From Paenirhodobacter populi (GTDB lineage Bacteria; Pseudomonadota; Alphaproteobacteria; Rhodobacterales; Rhodobacteraceae): a stretch of DNA of 64,000 nt. The notes beneath the pieces were generated by a model. That model saw only the letters and a program-made list of their open reading frames with translations, was not told the origin of the DNA and did no database searches. Position 1 is the stretch's first letter; every line of letters starts with the position of its first letter. The DNA lies in NCBI RefSeq assembly GCF_004022215.1, contig NZ_SAUZ01000010.1, positions 106,510 to 170,509 on the forward strand, in the 5' to 3' direction. The position numbers and the translations under genes were made by a program. Of this stretch, positions 25,986-36,231 are shown one piece after another.

Positions 25986-26837
25986 CTAACCCGGCAATGC
26001 GAAGGGGTTGAAGCCGCTGCGGCCATACCCCTCGGCCACCGAGGCATCGTCGAGCGCCAGCGTCGCAAGATCGTCCGCCACCACTTCGGCCGCAGGATCG
26101 CGTTCCTGCGAGACGACCTTGAGATAGCCGCCGCAGGCGCCGCAGGCCTCGGCCCGGACGGTGGCATCGGCGGTGTCGAAGCTCAGATAGTCCAGCGTCT
26201 TGGCGTCGCCGCAGTTGGAACACTTGGCCCGCACCATGTGCCATTCGCATTCGCACAGCGGACAATGCAGATAGCGAAAGCCCTGCCGGGGGCTGATGTG
26301 GATCACACTGGCGACGGGGGCGGTGCCGCAGACCGGGCAGGTCGTGGACTCCTGCGTGCCAAGGTCGGGCAGGGGGATCGCGCGCGCGACCATCGCCACC
26401 TCGACCGAAAGGGCGGCCCAGAAGATCGGCGCAAGCGCGGGATCGACATCGGCGAACCGGCCCTCGGCCAGCGCCTTGCCGGCGGCCAGCCGATCCGCCC
26501 TGTCCATCGCGGCAAGCGCGGAGAAATGTTCGCGGGCGGTTTCGGGGGCTTTCGGCGCCACCTCGGCCACGATCCGGTCGAGATGCGCGATCCAGTGCCC
26601 CGCACCGGCGATGGCGAGCGGATCGACGCGATCTTCGCCCGCGACAGGCCCGAGGCAATCCGCCTGCGCCTGCGCCACATCGGCCGCAAGGCGCAGATAG
26701 CCCGCAAGTTCATGCCCCTCGGCCAGATGGCGCAGGCGATCCGCGCGCGCGGCATAAAGCCCGCCCAGATCCGGCCGCAGCAGCGGGTCGAAATGGCTGC
26801 CTTCGGGGGCGGGGCGCAGCGCCGGGATGGTCGTCAT
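25986..26837 (-). CDS. fdhE: Formate dehydrogenase accessory protein FdhE
   Basis: The 283-residue protein is needed to mature respiratory formate dehydrogenase. Its C-terminal half holds four C-x2-C knuckles (C-P-V-C-G, C-P-L-C-E, C-S-N-C-G, C-G-A-C-G) in a rubredoxin-like arrangement, as in E. coli FdhE. The start at 26837 overlaps the stop of the cytochrome gene by 4 bases (ATGA), placing it last in the fdoGHI-fdhE operon. Confidence 0.92.
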   Translation of the reverse strand: MTTIPALRPAPEGSHFDPLLRPDLGGLYAARADRLRHLAEGHELAGYLRLAADVAQAQADCLGPVAGEDRVDPLAIAGAGHWIAHLDRIVAEVAPKAPETAREHFSALAAMDRADRLAAGKALAEGRFADVDPALAPIFWAALSVEVAMVARAIPLPDLGTQESTTCPVCGTAPVASVIHISPRQGFRYLHCPLCECEWHMVRAKCSNCGDAKTLDYLSFDTADATVRAEACGACGGYLKVVSQERDPAAEVVADDLATLALDDASVAEGYGRSGFNPFALPG

Positions 26838-27475
26838 GCCTTCTCGCTTTCCTTGGCCTTCAGTTCCTCGGCCCAACGGTCATGGTGCTGCCGCGCCCAG
26901 GATTTCGAGACATAGCCCGTCACCATCCCGGTGATCGAACCGCGCACCCAGATCGCCAGATAGATATGCCCCATGATCAGCAGGATCAGCCCGATCCCGG
27001 CGACGGAATGCGCAAGGATCGCGAGGCGCAGCATCCAGATCGGGAAGAATTCGGCGAAATAGGCGCGCCACATGACCAGCCCGGACAGCAGCAGCACCAC
27101 GATCGAGGACATGATCAGCCAGAACAGGATCTTCTGCCCGGCGTTGTACTTGCCGATCCGCAGCTTTTTCGAGTGATCGGCCAGCAGCACGCTTTTGACA
27201 TTGCGGAACCAGATGGAATCCGACCGCACCGGCATGTTGTGATGGACGAAGCGCTTGAACATATAGCAAAGCCCGACAAACACCGCGATGCCCAGGAACG
27301 GGTGCAGCGCGCGGGCCATCTGCGGCGTGCCGAGGAAGTTCGACATCCACGAGAAGGTCGGGAAGAACCACGAGATCCCCGAGGTCGCGGCGAGGAAGAA
27401 GCACACGACGATCGACCAGTGGCAGAGCCGCTCGGTGAATTTCGTGCGCAGGATCTGGTCCTGTTTATGGGCCAT
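26834..27475 (-). CDS. fdoI: Formate dehydrogenase cytochrome b556 subunit (gamma)
   Basis: The 213-residue membrane subunit anchors the dehydrogenase and passes electrons to quinone. Four membrane helices are visible, with likely haem-ligand His residues in R-L-C-H-W-S, A-L-H-P-F-L-G and A-H-S-V-A-G...M-G-H-I-Y. The size matches the E. coli FdnI/FdoI family. It starts 12 bases after the beta-subunit gene. Confidence 0.9.
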   Translation of the reverse strand: MAHKQDQILRTKFTERLCHWSIVVCFFLAATSGISWFFPTFSWMSNFLGTPQMARALHPFLGIAVFVGLCYMFKRFVHHNMPVRSDSIWFRNVKSVLLADHSKKLRIGKYNAGQKILFWLIMSSIVVLLLSGLVMWRAYFAEFFPIWMLRLAILAHSVAGIGLILLIMGHIYLAIWVRGSITGMVTGYVSKSWARQHHDRWAEELKAKESEKA

Positions 27476-27487
27476 TCGCTCTCTCCC

Positions 27488-28441
27488 TCATTCGGCCGCG
27501 TGGCGGGGCAGGTTGGTGACCTTGCCCGCCTCGGTCGTGTCGGTTTCGTCCTCGGGGCGCAGGCCGGAACGGCCGTCGGGGTGGTCGTCGTCGGTGGTGT
27601 TGGGGCCGACGCCGATGAAATGCGCGGCCATCGCGCCCACGGCCACGGCGCCCGCGACGGCGGCGGCGGGCTTGAGCAGATCCTTCCATCCCTCGACCAC
27701 GGCCGAGATCTTCGGATCCTTCGGCAGCCCGGCGTAAAGGCCCGGCTCGTCGGCGTGATGCAGCACATACATCACATGGGTGCCGCCGACGCCCGCCGGG
27801 TCATACAGACCGGCGTTGTCATAGCCGCGTTCCTGCAATTCGGCCACGCGCGTCGCGGCGAGTTCCTTCATGTCCTCCTTCGAGCCGAAGGCGATCGCCC
27901 CGGTCGGGCAGGTCTTGGCGCAGGCCGGTTCCTGCCCGACCGCCAGACGGTCCGAGCAGAGCGTGCATTTGTAGGCCTTGTTGTCCTTCTTCGAGATGCG
28001 GGGCACGTCGAAGGGGCAACCCGCCACGCAATAGCCGCAGCCGATGCAGTTGTCGGACTGGAAATCCACCACGCCATTCGCATATTGCACGATCGCGCCG
28101 GGCGCCGGGCAGGCCTTGAGGCAGCCCGGATCCTCGCAATGCATGCAGCCGTCCTTGCGGATCAGCCATTCGAGGCCGTTGTCCTCGGTCTCATGCTCGG
28201 TGAAGCGCATGAGCGTCCAGGTATCGGGGTGCAGGTCGCGCGGGTTGTCGTAGACACCGACGTTGGTTTCCACCTCGCCGCGCAGGTCGTTCCATTCGTT
28301 GCAGGCAACCTGACAGGCCTTGCAGCCGATGCAGGTGGTCACGTCGATCAGCTTGGCGACCTCGACCTGATGGTCGCGGATCTGCGGCGCGGGGGTCAGC
28401 GAGGATGTGGCGGACCGCCGGATGATGTTTTGCGAATTCAT
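27488..28441 (-). CDS. fdoH: Formate dehydrogenase iron-sulfur subunit (beta)
   Basis: The 317-residue subunit carries four [4Fe-4S] clusters between the catalytic and membrane subunits. Cys motifs are [31 protein letters not shown] and C-T-L-C-S-D. A C-terminal hydrophobic helix ([13 protein letters not shown]) probably anchors it. The start overlaps the alpha-subunit stop by 4 bases. Confidence 0.93.
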   Translation of the reverse strand: MNSQNIIRRSATSSLTPAPQIRDHQVEVAKLIDVTTCIGCKACQVACNEWNDLRGEVETNVGVYDNPRDLHPDTWTLMRFTEHETEDNGLEWLIRKDGCMHCEDPGCLKACPAPGAIVQYANGVVDFQSDNCIGCGYCVAGCPFDVPRISKKDNKAYKCTLCSDRLAVGQEPACAKTCPTGAIAFGSKEDMKELAATRVAELQERGYDNAGLYDPAGVGGTHVMYVLHHADEPGLYAGLPKDPKISAVVEGWKDLLKPAAAVAGAVAVGAMAAHFIGVGPNTTDDDHPDGRSGLRPEDETDTTEAGKVTNLPRHAAE

Positions 28442-31400
28442 GCCGACGCTCCTTCCAGTTTCTCGAGGTTGACGAGGAAGGCCTTGAATTCCGGCGTCTG
28501 CGAATTCGCATCGCCCACGCCGGGCGACAGCGTATTGGCAAGGTAGCCCTTCTTCGTTTCCCCCTCGAAGCCCCAGTGGCAGGGAATGCCGATCTGCTGC
28601 ACCTCCTGCCCGGCGACGTTGAGCGTGCGCATCCGCTTGGTCACCACGGCCTTCGCCGTGATGTAGCCGCGCTTCGTCGTTACCTTGACCGTGTCGCCAT
28701 GCGCGATGCCCTTGTCGGCGGCGAGCTTTTCGCCGATCTCGATGAACTGTTCGGGTTGCAGCATGGCGTTCAGATGGCTGTGCTTGGTCCAGTGGCGGAA
28801 CAGTTCCGTCACGGAATAGGTCGTCGCGACATAGGGGTAGTCCGCGCGGGTGCCCATGCGTTCGGCATCGTCGCGGAACAGCCGGGTCGTCGGGTTGTGG
28901 ACGACCTGATCATGCAGCGGATTGCCCGCGATCGGGCTTTCGATCGGCTCGTAATGTTCGGGGAAGGGGCCGTCCACCATGCCCTTTTCCGAAAACAGCC
29001 GGCCCACGCCTTCGGGCAGCATGATGAAGGGCTGGGCGGGGCTGCCGGGCGGCAGGGTCGCCGGGAAGTCCGGCACATCCGCGCCCGTCCATTTCTCGCC
29101 GTCCCAGTGCAGGATCTGGCGCTTCGGATCCCACGGGTTGCCCATCTCGTCCATCGAGGCGCGGTTATAGAGGATGCGCCGGTTCGCGGGCCACGCCCAG
29201 GCCCAGCCCGGCGTGTTGCCAAGGCCGGTGTCGGTGTTGTCCCGGTTGGCCATCTGGTTGCCCTTTTCGGTCCACGACCCGGTGAACACCCAGCAATAGC
29301 TGGCCGTGGTGCCGTCGTCGCGCAGCTGCGCGAAACTGTCAAGCAGCTGGCCCTTCTTCAGGATCTGCTTGCCGGTGTCGTCATAGACATCCTCAAGCGC
29401 ATAGCCATTCGCCTCGCGCGCCATTTCCTCGGGTTCGGGCGAATGGGGATCGTGATAGGTGTCGTGGTCCCAGGTCATGTGCAGGACCTGTTCCGGGCAG
29501 GCGCCGCCTTCGGTTTCGTAAAGCCGGCGGATCTCCATCATGATCTCGCCAAGGATCCGCGGATCGTGCCGTGCCTCTCCGGGCGGTTCCTGCCCGGCAT
29601 AGTGCCATTGCAGCCAACGGCCGGAATTGACGATGGCCCCGTTTTCCTCGGCAAAGCAGTTCGAGGGCAGGCGGAACACCTCGGTCATGATCTCTTCGGT
29701 GGGGACGTCGTTGAACGCGCCCTCGTTGCGCCAGAAGTTCGAGGTCTCGGTCACCAGCGGGTCGATGATGACGAGGAATTTCAGCTTCGACAGCGCCTTG
29801 GAGGTCTTGTTCTTGTCCGGCATCGCGGCCAGCGGGTTGAAGCCCTGCGCGATGTAGCCGTTGACCTTGCCCTGATACATCAGGTCGAAATAGGCCAGCA
29901 TGTCGTAGCTGCGGTCCCATTTCGGCAAGAGATCGTAGGCCCAGTCGTTTTCCCTCGTCGCATGTTTGCCGAACAGGTTCTTTTGCAGCGAGACGAAGAA
30001 CTTGGGCGTGTTCGACCAGTAGTTGACCTGACCCGGCTGCATCGCCCTGGGGGTGGTTTCCTCAAGGTATTGCGCCAGCGTCTGCTGCTTGTCCGTCGGC
30101 AGGTTCATGTAGCCGGGGATCCGCGTCGACAGCAGGCCGAGGTCGGTATAGCCCTGAATGTTGGAATGCCCGCGCAGCGCGTTCACGCCGCCGCCCGCCA
30201 TGCCGATATTGCCCAGCAGAAGCTGGATCATCGCCGCGCCGCGGATGATCTGCGCGCCGCCCGTGTGGTGCGTCCAGCCAAGCGCGTAAAGCCAGGTCAG
30301 CGTCTTGTCCTTCGCCGCGCAGGAGCCGATGATCCCGGCGATGCGCAGGAACTCGGCCTGTTTGACGCCGGTGATTTCCTCGACCACCTCGGGGGTGTAG
30401 CGGTCCACATGTTTCTTCAGCAGCTGCAGGACCGAGCGCGGATGGCTCATCGACGGATCGCGCAGCGCGTTGCCATCGGCGTCGCGTTCGTAGGTCCAGC
30501 TCGTCTTGTCGTAATTGCCGGTCTGCGCGTCGAAGCCCGAGAACAGCCCCTCGTCGAAGCTGTAATCCGCCCGCACGATCAGCGGCGCATTGGTGTAGGC
30601 GCGCACGTAATCATGCTGGATCTGCCCGGTTTCCAGCAGGTAGCGCACCACCCCCATCAGGAAGGCGGTATCAGACCCGGCCCGGATCGGCGAGAAGATG
30701 TCCGCGACCGAGGCCGTCCGGTTGAACCGCGGATCGACGACGATCACCTTGGCCTTGTTCTTGATCTTGGCCTCGATCACCCATTTGAAGCCGACGGGAT
30801 GCGCCTCGGCCGGGTTGCCGCCCATGACCATGACCACGTTGGCGTTCTTTATGTCGACCCAGTGGTTGGTCATCGCGCCGCGCCCGAACGAAGGCGCCAG
30901 CGCCGAAACCGTCGGCGCATGGCAAAGCCGCGCCTGACAGTCGAGCCCGAGCATACCGAGCGACCGGGCGAACTTGAAGTCGAGGATGCCGGTTTCGTTC
31001 GACGCCGCCGACGATGCCAGCATCCCTGAGCTGAGCCAGCGGTTCACCGTCTGGCCCTTGTCGTTTTTGGCGATGAAATTGGCGTCGCGGTCGTCCTTCA
31101 GCAGGCGCGCGATGCGCTTGACCGCCTCGTCCCAGCCGATCCGCTTCCATTCGCTGGACCCCGGCGCGCGGTATTCGGGATACAGCAGCCGGTTCTTCGA
31201 ATGGATCATGTCGAGCAGCCCGGCCCCCTTGGGGCAGAGCGAGCCACGGCTGACCGGGTGGTCGGGGTCTCCCTCGATATGGAAGATGCGCGGCTTGGCG
31301 TTCCGCGCGCCGTCGCCCATCGAATACATCAAGATCCCGCAGCCGACCGAGCAATAGGTGCAGTTGTTGCGCGTCTCTTTCGAGCGCAGCAGCTTGTAGG

Positions 31401-31530
31401 GCCGGACCGCGGCCGCGACCTGCGCCTCGGCCGTCGAAAGCCCCATCGCCGTCGCCGTGACCGACGCCGCCCCCGCGCCGAGGATCTTCAGGAATTGCCG
31501 CCGTCCGAGGTTGAGTTTGGTGCCATACAT
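28438..31530 (-). CDS. fdoG: Formate dehydrogenase catalytic subunit, Cys variant (alpha)
   Basis: The 1030-residue molybdenum or tungsten bis-MGD enzyme oxidises formate on the periplasmic side. The start at 31530 exposes a Tat signal (G-R-R-Q-F-L-K then a hydrophobic stretch). The [4Fe-4S] ligands are C57, C60, C64 and C99. At the position of the E. coli selenocysteine (V-U-H-G-P-T-V) it has L-C-H-A-P-T-V, with Cys203 encoded by an ordinary Cys codon, so no SECIS element or Sec machinery is needed. A frame extending upstream to 31626 exists, but it would bury the Tat signal. It heads the fdoGHI-fdhE operon. Confidence 0.95.
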   Translation of the reverse strand: MYGTKLNLGRRQFLKILGAGAASVTATAMGLSTAEAQVAAAVRPYKLLRSKETRNNCTYCSVGCGILMYSMGDGARNAKPRIFHIEGDPDHPVSRGSLCPKGAGLLDMIHSKNRLLYPEYRAPGSSEWKRIGWDEAVKRIARLLKDDRDANFIAKNDKGQTVNRWLSSGMLASSAASNETGILDFKFARSLGMLGLDCQARLCHAPTVSALAPSFGRGAMTNHWVDIKNANVVMVMGGNPAEAHPVGFKWVIEAKIKNKAKVIVVDPRFNRTASVADIFSPIRAGSDTAFLMGVVRYLLETGQIQHDYVRAYTNAPLIVRADYSFDEGLFSGFDAQTGNYDKTSWTYERDADGNALRDPSMSHPRSVLQLLKKHVDRYTPEVVEEITGVKQAEFLRIAGIIGSCAAKDKTLTWLYALGWTHHTGGAQIIRGAAMIQLLLGNIGMAGGGVNALRGHSNIQGYTDLGLLSTRIPGYMNLPTDKQQTLAQYLEETTPRAMQPGQVNYWSNTPKFFVSLQKNLFGKHATRENDWAYDLLPKWDRSYDMLAYFDLMYQGKVNGYIAQGFNPLAAMPDKNKTSKALSKLKFLVIIDPLVTETSNFWRNEGAFNDVPTEEIMTEVFRLPSNCFAEENGAIVNSGRWLQWHYAGQEPPGEARHDPRILGEIMMEIRRLYETEGGACPEQVLHMTWDHDTYHDPHSPEPEEMAREANGYALEDVYDDTGKQILKKGQLLDSFAQLRDDGTTASYCWVFTGSWTEKGNQMANRDNTDTGLGNTPGWAWAWPANRRILYNRASMDEMGNPWDPKRQILHWDGEKWTGADVPDFPATLPPGSPAQPFIMLPEGVGRLFSEKGMVDGPFPEHYEPIESPIAGNPLHDQVVHNPTTRLFRDDAERMGTRADYPYVATTYSVTELFRHWTKHSHLNAMLQPEQFIEIGEKLAADKGIAHGDTVKVTTKRGYITAKAVVTKRMRTLNVAGQEVQQIGIPCHWGFEGETKKGYLANTLSPGVGDANSQTPEFKAFLVNLEKLEGASA

Positions 31531-31940
31531 GGTGCCGCGCCTGCCCTTGCCATAATGCCTGGATCGGACTGTGTGCCGTGGCACACCGCCGTCATTCAGC
31601 TGTAATGTTGCCTGCGACTTGGGCACAAGCGCTGAAAAACAGGCTTGCGGGCAACGGCTCCACCCCGGTCAATATGTCGCGCCATTTTCGCAAAACCTGA
31701 TGAATTCCATGGGATAATCAAGATCTTGCGCCGCAAGTGGAATTCCGTTTTGATTGGTGTAAGCTATTTCGTAATAGCCAAAGTCGATCACGCAGTTGTG
31801 AGAGGTAGGAGATGCAGGGAAATCCGCGGTCATGCGGGCCGATGCGGCGCATGCCGTCACCGGCGGCGCGATTCTTACCACTTCGATATATTCATATTAA
31901 CATAACGTAAATCAAGTCCGTCGTGACGGGCAGGGGCATC
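31531..31940. other. Divergent promoter region of formate dehydrogenase and LysR genes
   Basis: These 410 bases hold no gene I can support. They are AT-richer than the flanking genes and contain the palindromes listed at 31702-31745. Confidence 0.5.
31702..31745. promoter_or_regulatory. Inverted repeats between fdoG and the LysR gene
   Basis: GAATTCCA (31702-31709) and TGGAATTC (31738-31745) form an outer inverted repeat. Inside it, CTTGCG-C-CGCAAG (31725-31737) is a perfect palindrome. The position between the divergent genes suits a LysR-type or other operator. Confidence 0.5.
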
Positions 31941-32825
31941 ATGCTGATCCGGCATCTGGAATATTTCGTCACCCTCGCGGAAGAGCAGCATTTCGGTCGC
32001 GCGGCCGAGCTTTGCGGCGTCAGCCAGCCCACGCTGTCGCAGGCGATCCGCAAGCTCGAACAGGATCTGGGCGTCGCGCTGATCGTCCGGGGCAAGCGGT
32101 TCATGGGCCTGACGGCCGAGGGGGAGCGGGTCCTGCCTTGGGGGCGGCAGATCCTGTCCGATTTCGGCAGCCTGAAGGACGATCTGAGCGGCCGGCGCAA
32201 GGGCGGGCTGACCGGGCAGTTGCGGCTTGGCGTCACGCCCGCCGCGATGGCCGCCCTGCCGCGCATCACCGAACGGTTCGAGGAGCGCAACCCGCTGGCC
32301 CGCATCACGGCAAGCCCGATGAGTGCCGAACAGATCGTGCAGGGGATCGGGGGTTTCGCGCTGGACGGGGGGCTGCTGTGGCTCGACGATGCGGTGGCGG
32401 GGAATGCCGCGCTGTCGCGGATCGTGCTCGCACAAGAGGAAATGATGTTCGCCTGCCCGCCGGATCATCCCTTTGCCGCGGAAAAGATGATCCCGTGGCG
32501 CGATGCGATGACCCAGCCGCTGGTCACGCTTGGCGCGGGCTTTCCGGTGCCCGGGGATGGGGCGGGCAAGCCGCTGATCCGCGCGGGGATCACCTGCAAT
32601 TCGCTGGCGGGCATTCTGGCGCATCTGCGGGGCGGGCTGTGGTGCGCGGTCGTGCCGCAAAGTTTCGCCGCGCTGCTGGCGCCGGGCGACGGCATCGCGC
32701 TGCGCCCGATGACCGCGCCGGCGCTGCGCCTGCCGCTGGTGGCGGTGCTGTCCGCGCGCGATCCGCAATCGCCCATGGTGCGCGCCTTCCGCGACTGCCT
32801 GCCCGCGCAGGCCGCCGGAACCTGA
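31941..32825 (+). CDS. LysR-family transcriptional regulator
   Basis: The 294-residue protein has an N-terminal winged helix (L-I-R-H-L-E-Y-F-V-T-L-A-E-E-Q-H-F-G-R-A-A, then V-S-Q-P-T-L-S-Q-A-I-R-K-L-E) and a periplasmic-binding-like effector domain. The start at 31941 is chosen because CAGGGG precedes it; a GTG six codons upstream is possible. It is divergent from the formate dehydrogenase operon, so it is a likely regulator of that operon. The effector is unknown; formate is a guess. Confidence 0.9.
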   Translation: MLIRHLEYFVTLAEEQHFGRAAELCGVSQPTLSQAIRKLEQDLGVALIVRGKRFMGLTAEGERVLPWGRQILSDFGSLKDDLSGRRKGGLTGQLRLGVTPAAMAALPRITERFEERNPLARITASPMSAEQIVQGIGGFALDGGLLWLDDAVAGNAALSRIVLAQEEMMFACPPDHPFAAEKMIPWRDAMTQPLVTLGAGFPVPGDGAGKPLIRAGITCNSLAGILAHLRGGLWCAVVPQSFAALLAPGDGIALRPMTAPALRLPLVAVLSARDPQSPMVRAFRDCLPAQAAGT

Positions 32826-32907
32826 CCCCGGCTTGCCCGCCCGTGGCGGACATGCGACAAGGGGGCTCCACTCCGAAAATGCCCGGTTCGGGAAGAGGAG
32901 ATCCAAG

Positions 32908-34155
32908 ATGACCCATCCGGTAGATGCCGCGGCCCTGCCGCAGCGCGCCTCGGCCTACGGCACCCGGCTGGCCAGCATATCCGTCTTGATCGTGGATGAC
33001 GAACCGGGAATGCGGCATTTCATCGCCCGCATCCTTGGGCCCCAATGCAAGCGGCTGGAACTGGCCGCCTCGATCGCCGAGGCCGAGGATTGGCTCGCCT
33101 GCGCGCAGTTTGACGTGATCGTGCTCGACAACATCCTTGGGGCGGAACGCGGGCTTGACTGGCTCGCGCGGCAGCGGGGGCGGGGGTTCCTGCCGCCCGT
33201 GGTGCTGATCTCGGCCTTCGCCGATCTGGAAACGGCGATCGAGGCGATGCAGGCCGGTGCGGTGGACATGCTGCTCAAGCCCTTCCGCTCGAACCAGTTG
33301 CTGAACGCCGTCGCGCGCTCGGCCGAACATATGCGGCTGGAAAACGAAAACCACGTGCTGCGGCACAAGCTGCGCAGTTCCGCCGAAAGCAGCCTGACCT
33401 CGGACCGTCTCACCGGCAACTCCCCGGCGATCGAGGCGATCCGCGCCGCCATCGCCCGGGTGGCGCCGCTGCCGTCGTCCGTGTTGCTGACCGGGGCCTC
33501 GGGCACCGGCAAGGAGGTCGCGGCGCGGATGATCCACGACCTGTCGCCCCGCGCGCAGCACCATTTCGTGCCGGTCAACTGCGCCGCGATGAGCGCCGAG
33601 ATGGTCGAGGCGGAGCTCTTCGGCCATGTCGAGGGCGCCTTCGCCGGTGCCACCAACCGGCGCGAGGGGCTGTTCCTGCATGCGCAGGACGGCACCCTGT
33701 TCCTCGATGAAGTCTCGGGCCTGCCGCTGTCGACGCAGGCCAAGCTCCTGCGGGTGATCGAGGATCACCGCGTCCGTCCCGTGGGTGCGGAACGGGAAAT
33801 CCCCGTCGATCTGCGCCTGATCTTCGCCACCAACACCGACCTTGAGGCCGAGGTCGCCGCCGGGCGCTTCCGCGCCGATCTGTTCTACCGGATCAACATC
33901 GTCCATCTGCACATGCCGCCCCTGCGGGAGCGCGGCGACGATGTGGTGGCGCTGGCCGGTTTCTTCATGGAACGGCTGTCGCGCCAGCTGGGCATGCCCG
34001 CGCTGGACATCACCCCCCGGATCGAGGCGGCCCTGCGCCGCCGCGACTGGCCCGGCAATGTGCGCGAATTGCGCAACCTGATCGAGCGGGCGCTGATCCT
34101 CGGGACCTTTCCGCCCGACCTGACGCAGCCCGACCTGACGGGGCCTGATGACTGA
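32908..34155 (+). CDS. NtrC-type response regulator lacking a DNA-binding domain
   Basis: The 415-residue protein has a receiver domain (acidic pocket D30-D31-E32, phosphoacceptor D74, K124 in L-L-K-P-F) and an AAA+ domain with Walker A G-A-S-G-T-G-K (196-202) and Walker B L-F-L-D-E (264-268). The sigma-54 loop reads G-A-F-A-G-A (243-248) instead of GAFTGA. The protein ends at the R-E-L-R-N-L-I-E-R-A-L helix with no Fis-type helix-turn-helix. GAGGAG precedes the start. It overlaps the histidine kinase gene by 8 bases, so the two form a two-component pair. Confidence 0.88.
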   Translation: MTHPVDAAALPQRASAYGTRLASISVLIVDDEPGMRHFIARILGPQCKRLELAASIAEAEDWLACAQFDVIVLDNILGAERGLDWLARQRGRGFLPPVVLISAFADLETAIEAMQAGAVDMLLKPFRSNQLLNAVARSAEHMRLENENHVLRHKLRSSAESSLTSDRLTGNSPAIEAIRAAIARVAPLPSSVLLTGASGTGKEVAARMIHDLSPRAQHHFVPVNCAAMSAEMVEAELFGHVEGAFAGATNRREGLFLHAQDGTLFLDEVSGLPLSTQAKLLRVIEDHRVRPVGAEREIPVDLRLIFATNTDLEAEVAAGRFRADLFYRINIVHLHMPPLRERGDDVVALAGFFMERLSRQLGMPALDITPRIEAALRRRDWPGNVRELRNLIERALILGTFPPDLTQPDLTGPDD

Positions 34156-36079
34156 CGGGCGCGCGCCGCTCTGGCAGCGGGATACCTCGGTCCGGTTCCG
34201 GCTGCTGGTGATCGCGCTCCTGCCGATCCTCGTGCTGATGCCGGTGCTGATCGGGGTGACGATGCAGCGCTGGATCGCGCGCACCGACCAGATCCTGCTG
34301 ACCCGGGTGACCAGTGATCTTGTCGTCGCGCATCAGTATCTTGCGCATCTGATCGACAGCACCGGGCAGAACGTCGCCGTCTTCGGCGAGACCGCCGAGA
34401 TGCCCGAGGGCGCGGCCCGCGCCGGCTGGCTGGAGGAAAACCGCGAAAGGCTGGGGCTCGATTTCCTCTGGCTCGACGATGGGGCGAACAGCCCGGCCAG
34501 CAGCGGGATCGAGGTGCTGGGTCCCGACGAACTGGCCGCGCTGTCGCCGGCACTCGCGGAACGGGCGAAGATCGCGCTCGACCCGCCCACGGGGGTGGAA
34601 CGGCGCGGGCTCGTCATCCTCGCCTCCAGCCCCTTGCGCGGCGGGGGCGGCCGGATCGTGGGCGGCATCCTCTTGAACCACAACGCGGATTTCATCGACG
34701 GGATCAGCGCGCTGGTCTATCCGGTCAGCGATCCGGGCGTCGCGCGGCGGGTCGACGGGCCGCTCGATCACGGCGTCATCTCGCTTTTCCTCGACGATAT
34801 CCGCATCTCCACCACCGCGCGGGCGGCGAACGGGGCGCGGGCCATCGGCACCCGCGCCGCGCCCCCGGTGCGCGAAAGGGTGCTGGTCGAGGGGGAGACA
34901 TGGAACGACACCGCCTTTGTCGTGAACGACTGGTATCTGTCGGCCTACGAGCCGATCCGCGACAGCCGGGGAAACCGGGTGGGCATGCTTTACGCCGGCA
35001 TCCCCGAGGCCCCTTACCGGCAGGCGCGCCGGATCACATGGACGATCATCATCGGCGTCTTCACCGCGCTGACGCTGGTGTCGGTGCCGCTGTTCCTGCA
35101 TTGGGCGCGCGGCATCTTTCGCCCGCTGGAGGCGATGGGCCGCACCATCGGCCATGTCGATGCGGGCGACATGGGGGCGCGCACGGGCGCGGTGCAGGGG
35201 GCCGAGGAAATCACCCGGCTGTCGCAGCACCTTGACCAGTTGCTCGACCGTCTGCAGGCGCGCGAACGCGACCTGCGCGAGCTGAACGCCGATCTGAACA
35301 CCCGGGTGGAGGAACGCACCGCCGATCTGACCCGCAGCAATCTGGCGCTTGAGGCCGCGTCGCGCCAGCTTGTCCTGTCGGAAAAGCTTGCCACCATCGG
35401 CGAGGTCACGGCCGGCGTCGCGCATGAGATCAACAACCCGCTGGCGGTCATGCAGGGCAACCTCGAAATCCTGCGGATGATCGTGGCCGAGGCGGGCGGC
35501 GATGCGACGGTCGAGCTGACCCTGATCGACGAACAGATCCGCCGCATCTCGGCACTGGTCGGGCAGCTTCTGCAATTCGCCCGGCCCGAGGAATTCGCCG
35601 ATGGCCGCGCCGCCAGCACCGATCCGCAGGCCGCCGTCGCGGGGATCCGGCCGCTGATCCGGCATCTGCTGGACCGCAGCGGGGTGACGCTGGAAACCGA
35701 TCTGCACAGCGGACGGGTGCTGCGGATCAACCGGCACGAGCTTCAGCAGATCCTTGTCAACCTGACGGTCAACGCGATTCAGGCGATGCCTTCGGGCGGG
35801 GTGATCCGCATCGCCTGCCGCGATGAAGCCGCGCCGGACGGGCGCCCCGGGGTCCTGTTCACCGTCAGCGACACCGGCGCCGGGATGGATGCGGCAACGC
35901 TGTCGCGCATCTTCGATCCGTTCTTCACCACGCGGGGCAGCGCGGGGACGGGGCTTGGCCTGCCCATCTGTCAGGCCATCGTCGCCCGGCAGGAAGGGCA
36001 GATCCGCGCCGAAAGCACATTGGGCGAGGGCACGCGGTTCTTCATCTGGCTGCCCGCCGCCGACGCGCCCGCAAGCTGA
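34148..36079 (+). CDS. Cache-domain sensor histidine kinase
   Basis: The 643-residue kinase has a membrane helix at about 17-38, a large periplasmic region (about 40-295) of the double/single Cache type with the typical late segment R-V-G-M-L-Y-A-G-I-P, a second helix (about 300-320), a HAMP domain, a coiled coil with V-E-E-R-T-A-D-L-T-R-S, and the phosphoacceptor H-box G-V-A-H-E-I-N-N-P-L. The ATPase N, G1 and G2 boxes follow (N-L-T-V-N-A-I-Q-A-M, D-T-G-A-G-M, G-T-G-L-G-L). The layout resembles DctB/NtrY-like kinases. It pairs with the upstream NtrC-like regulator. The ligand is unknown. Confidence 0.92.
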   Translation: MTDGRAPLWQRDTSVRFRLLVIALLPILVLMPVLIGVTMQRWIARTDQILLTRVTSDLVVAHQYLAHLIDSTGQNVAVFGETAEMPEGAARAGWLEENRERLGLDFLWLDDGANSPASSGIEVLGPDELAALSPALAERAKIALDPPTGVERRGLVILASSPLRGGGGRIVGGILLNHNADFIDGISALVYPVSDPGVARRVDGPLDHGVISLFLDDIRISTTARAANGARAIGTRAAPPVRERVLVEGETWNDTAFVVNDWYLSAYEPIRDSRGNRVGMLYAGIPEAPYRQARRITWTIIIGVFTALTLVSVPLFLHWARGIFRPLEAMGRTIGHVDAGDMGARTGAVQGAEEITRLSQHLDQLLDRLQARERDLRELNADLNTRVEERTADLTRSNLALEAASRQLVLSEKLATIGEVTAGVAHEINNPLAVMQGNLEILRMIVAEAGGDATVELTLIDEQIRRISALVGQLLQFARPEEFADGRAASTDPQAAVAGIRPLIRHLLDRSGVTLETDLHSGRVLRINRHELQQILVNLTVNAIQAMPSGGVIRIACRDEAAPDGRPGVLFTVSDTGAGMDAATLSRIFDPFFTTRGSAGTGLGLPICQAIVARQEGQIRAESTLGEGTRFFIWLPAADAPAS

Positions 36080-36231
36080 TCGCCTCCCGGCCCGCGAAAA
36101 CGGCCCGGCACATTCCATGCCGCGCGGCTTCCCGCCTGCGGCATCAAATTGTGTATCCCGCCCGCAAACCGTGTCCCCTATACCGGGATGCGCGGCTATC
36201 ATGCCTGCGGCAAATGCGGAAAGGCACTTTC

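Noticed and set aside
28576..31029. Long plus-strand frame of about 817 codons opposite fdoG
   Set aside because: It is the antisense shadow of a strongly conserved gene in GC-rich DNA; composition (Arg/Gly/His-rich) and lack of any motif show it is not coding.
28438..31530. Possible selenocysteine readthrough in the formate dehydrogenase
   Set aside because: The Sec position carries an ordinary Cys codon and there is no in-frame TGA.
34010..36202. Minus-strand frame of about 730 codons opposite the histidine kinase
   Set aside because: Antisense to a gene with complete kinase boxes, with no family resemblance.
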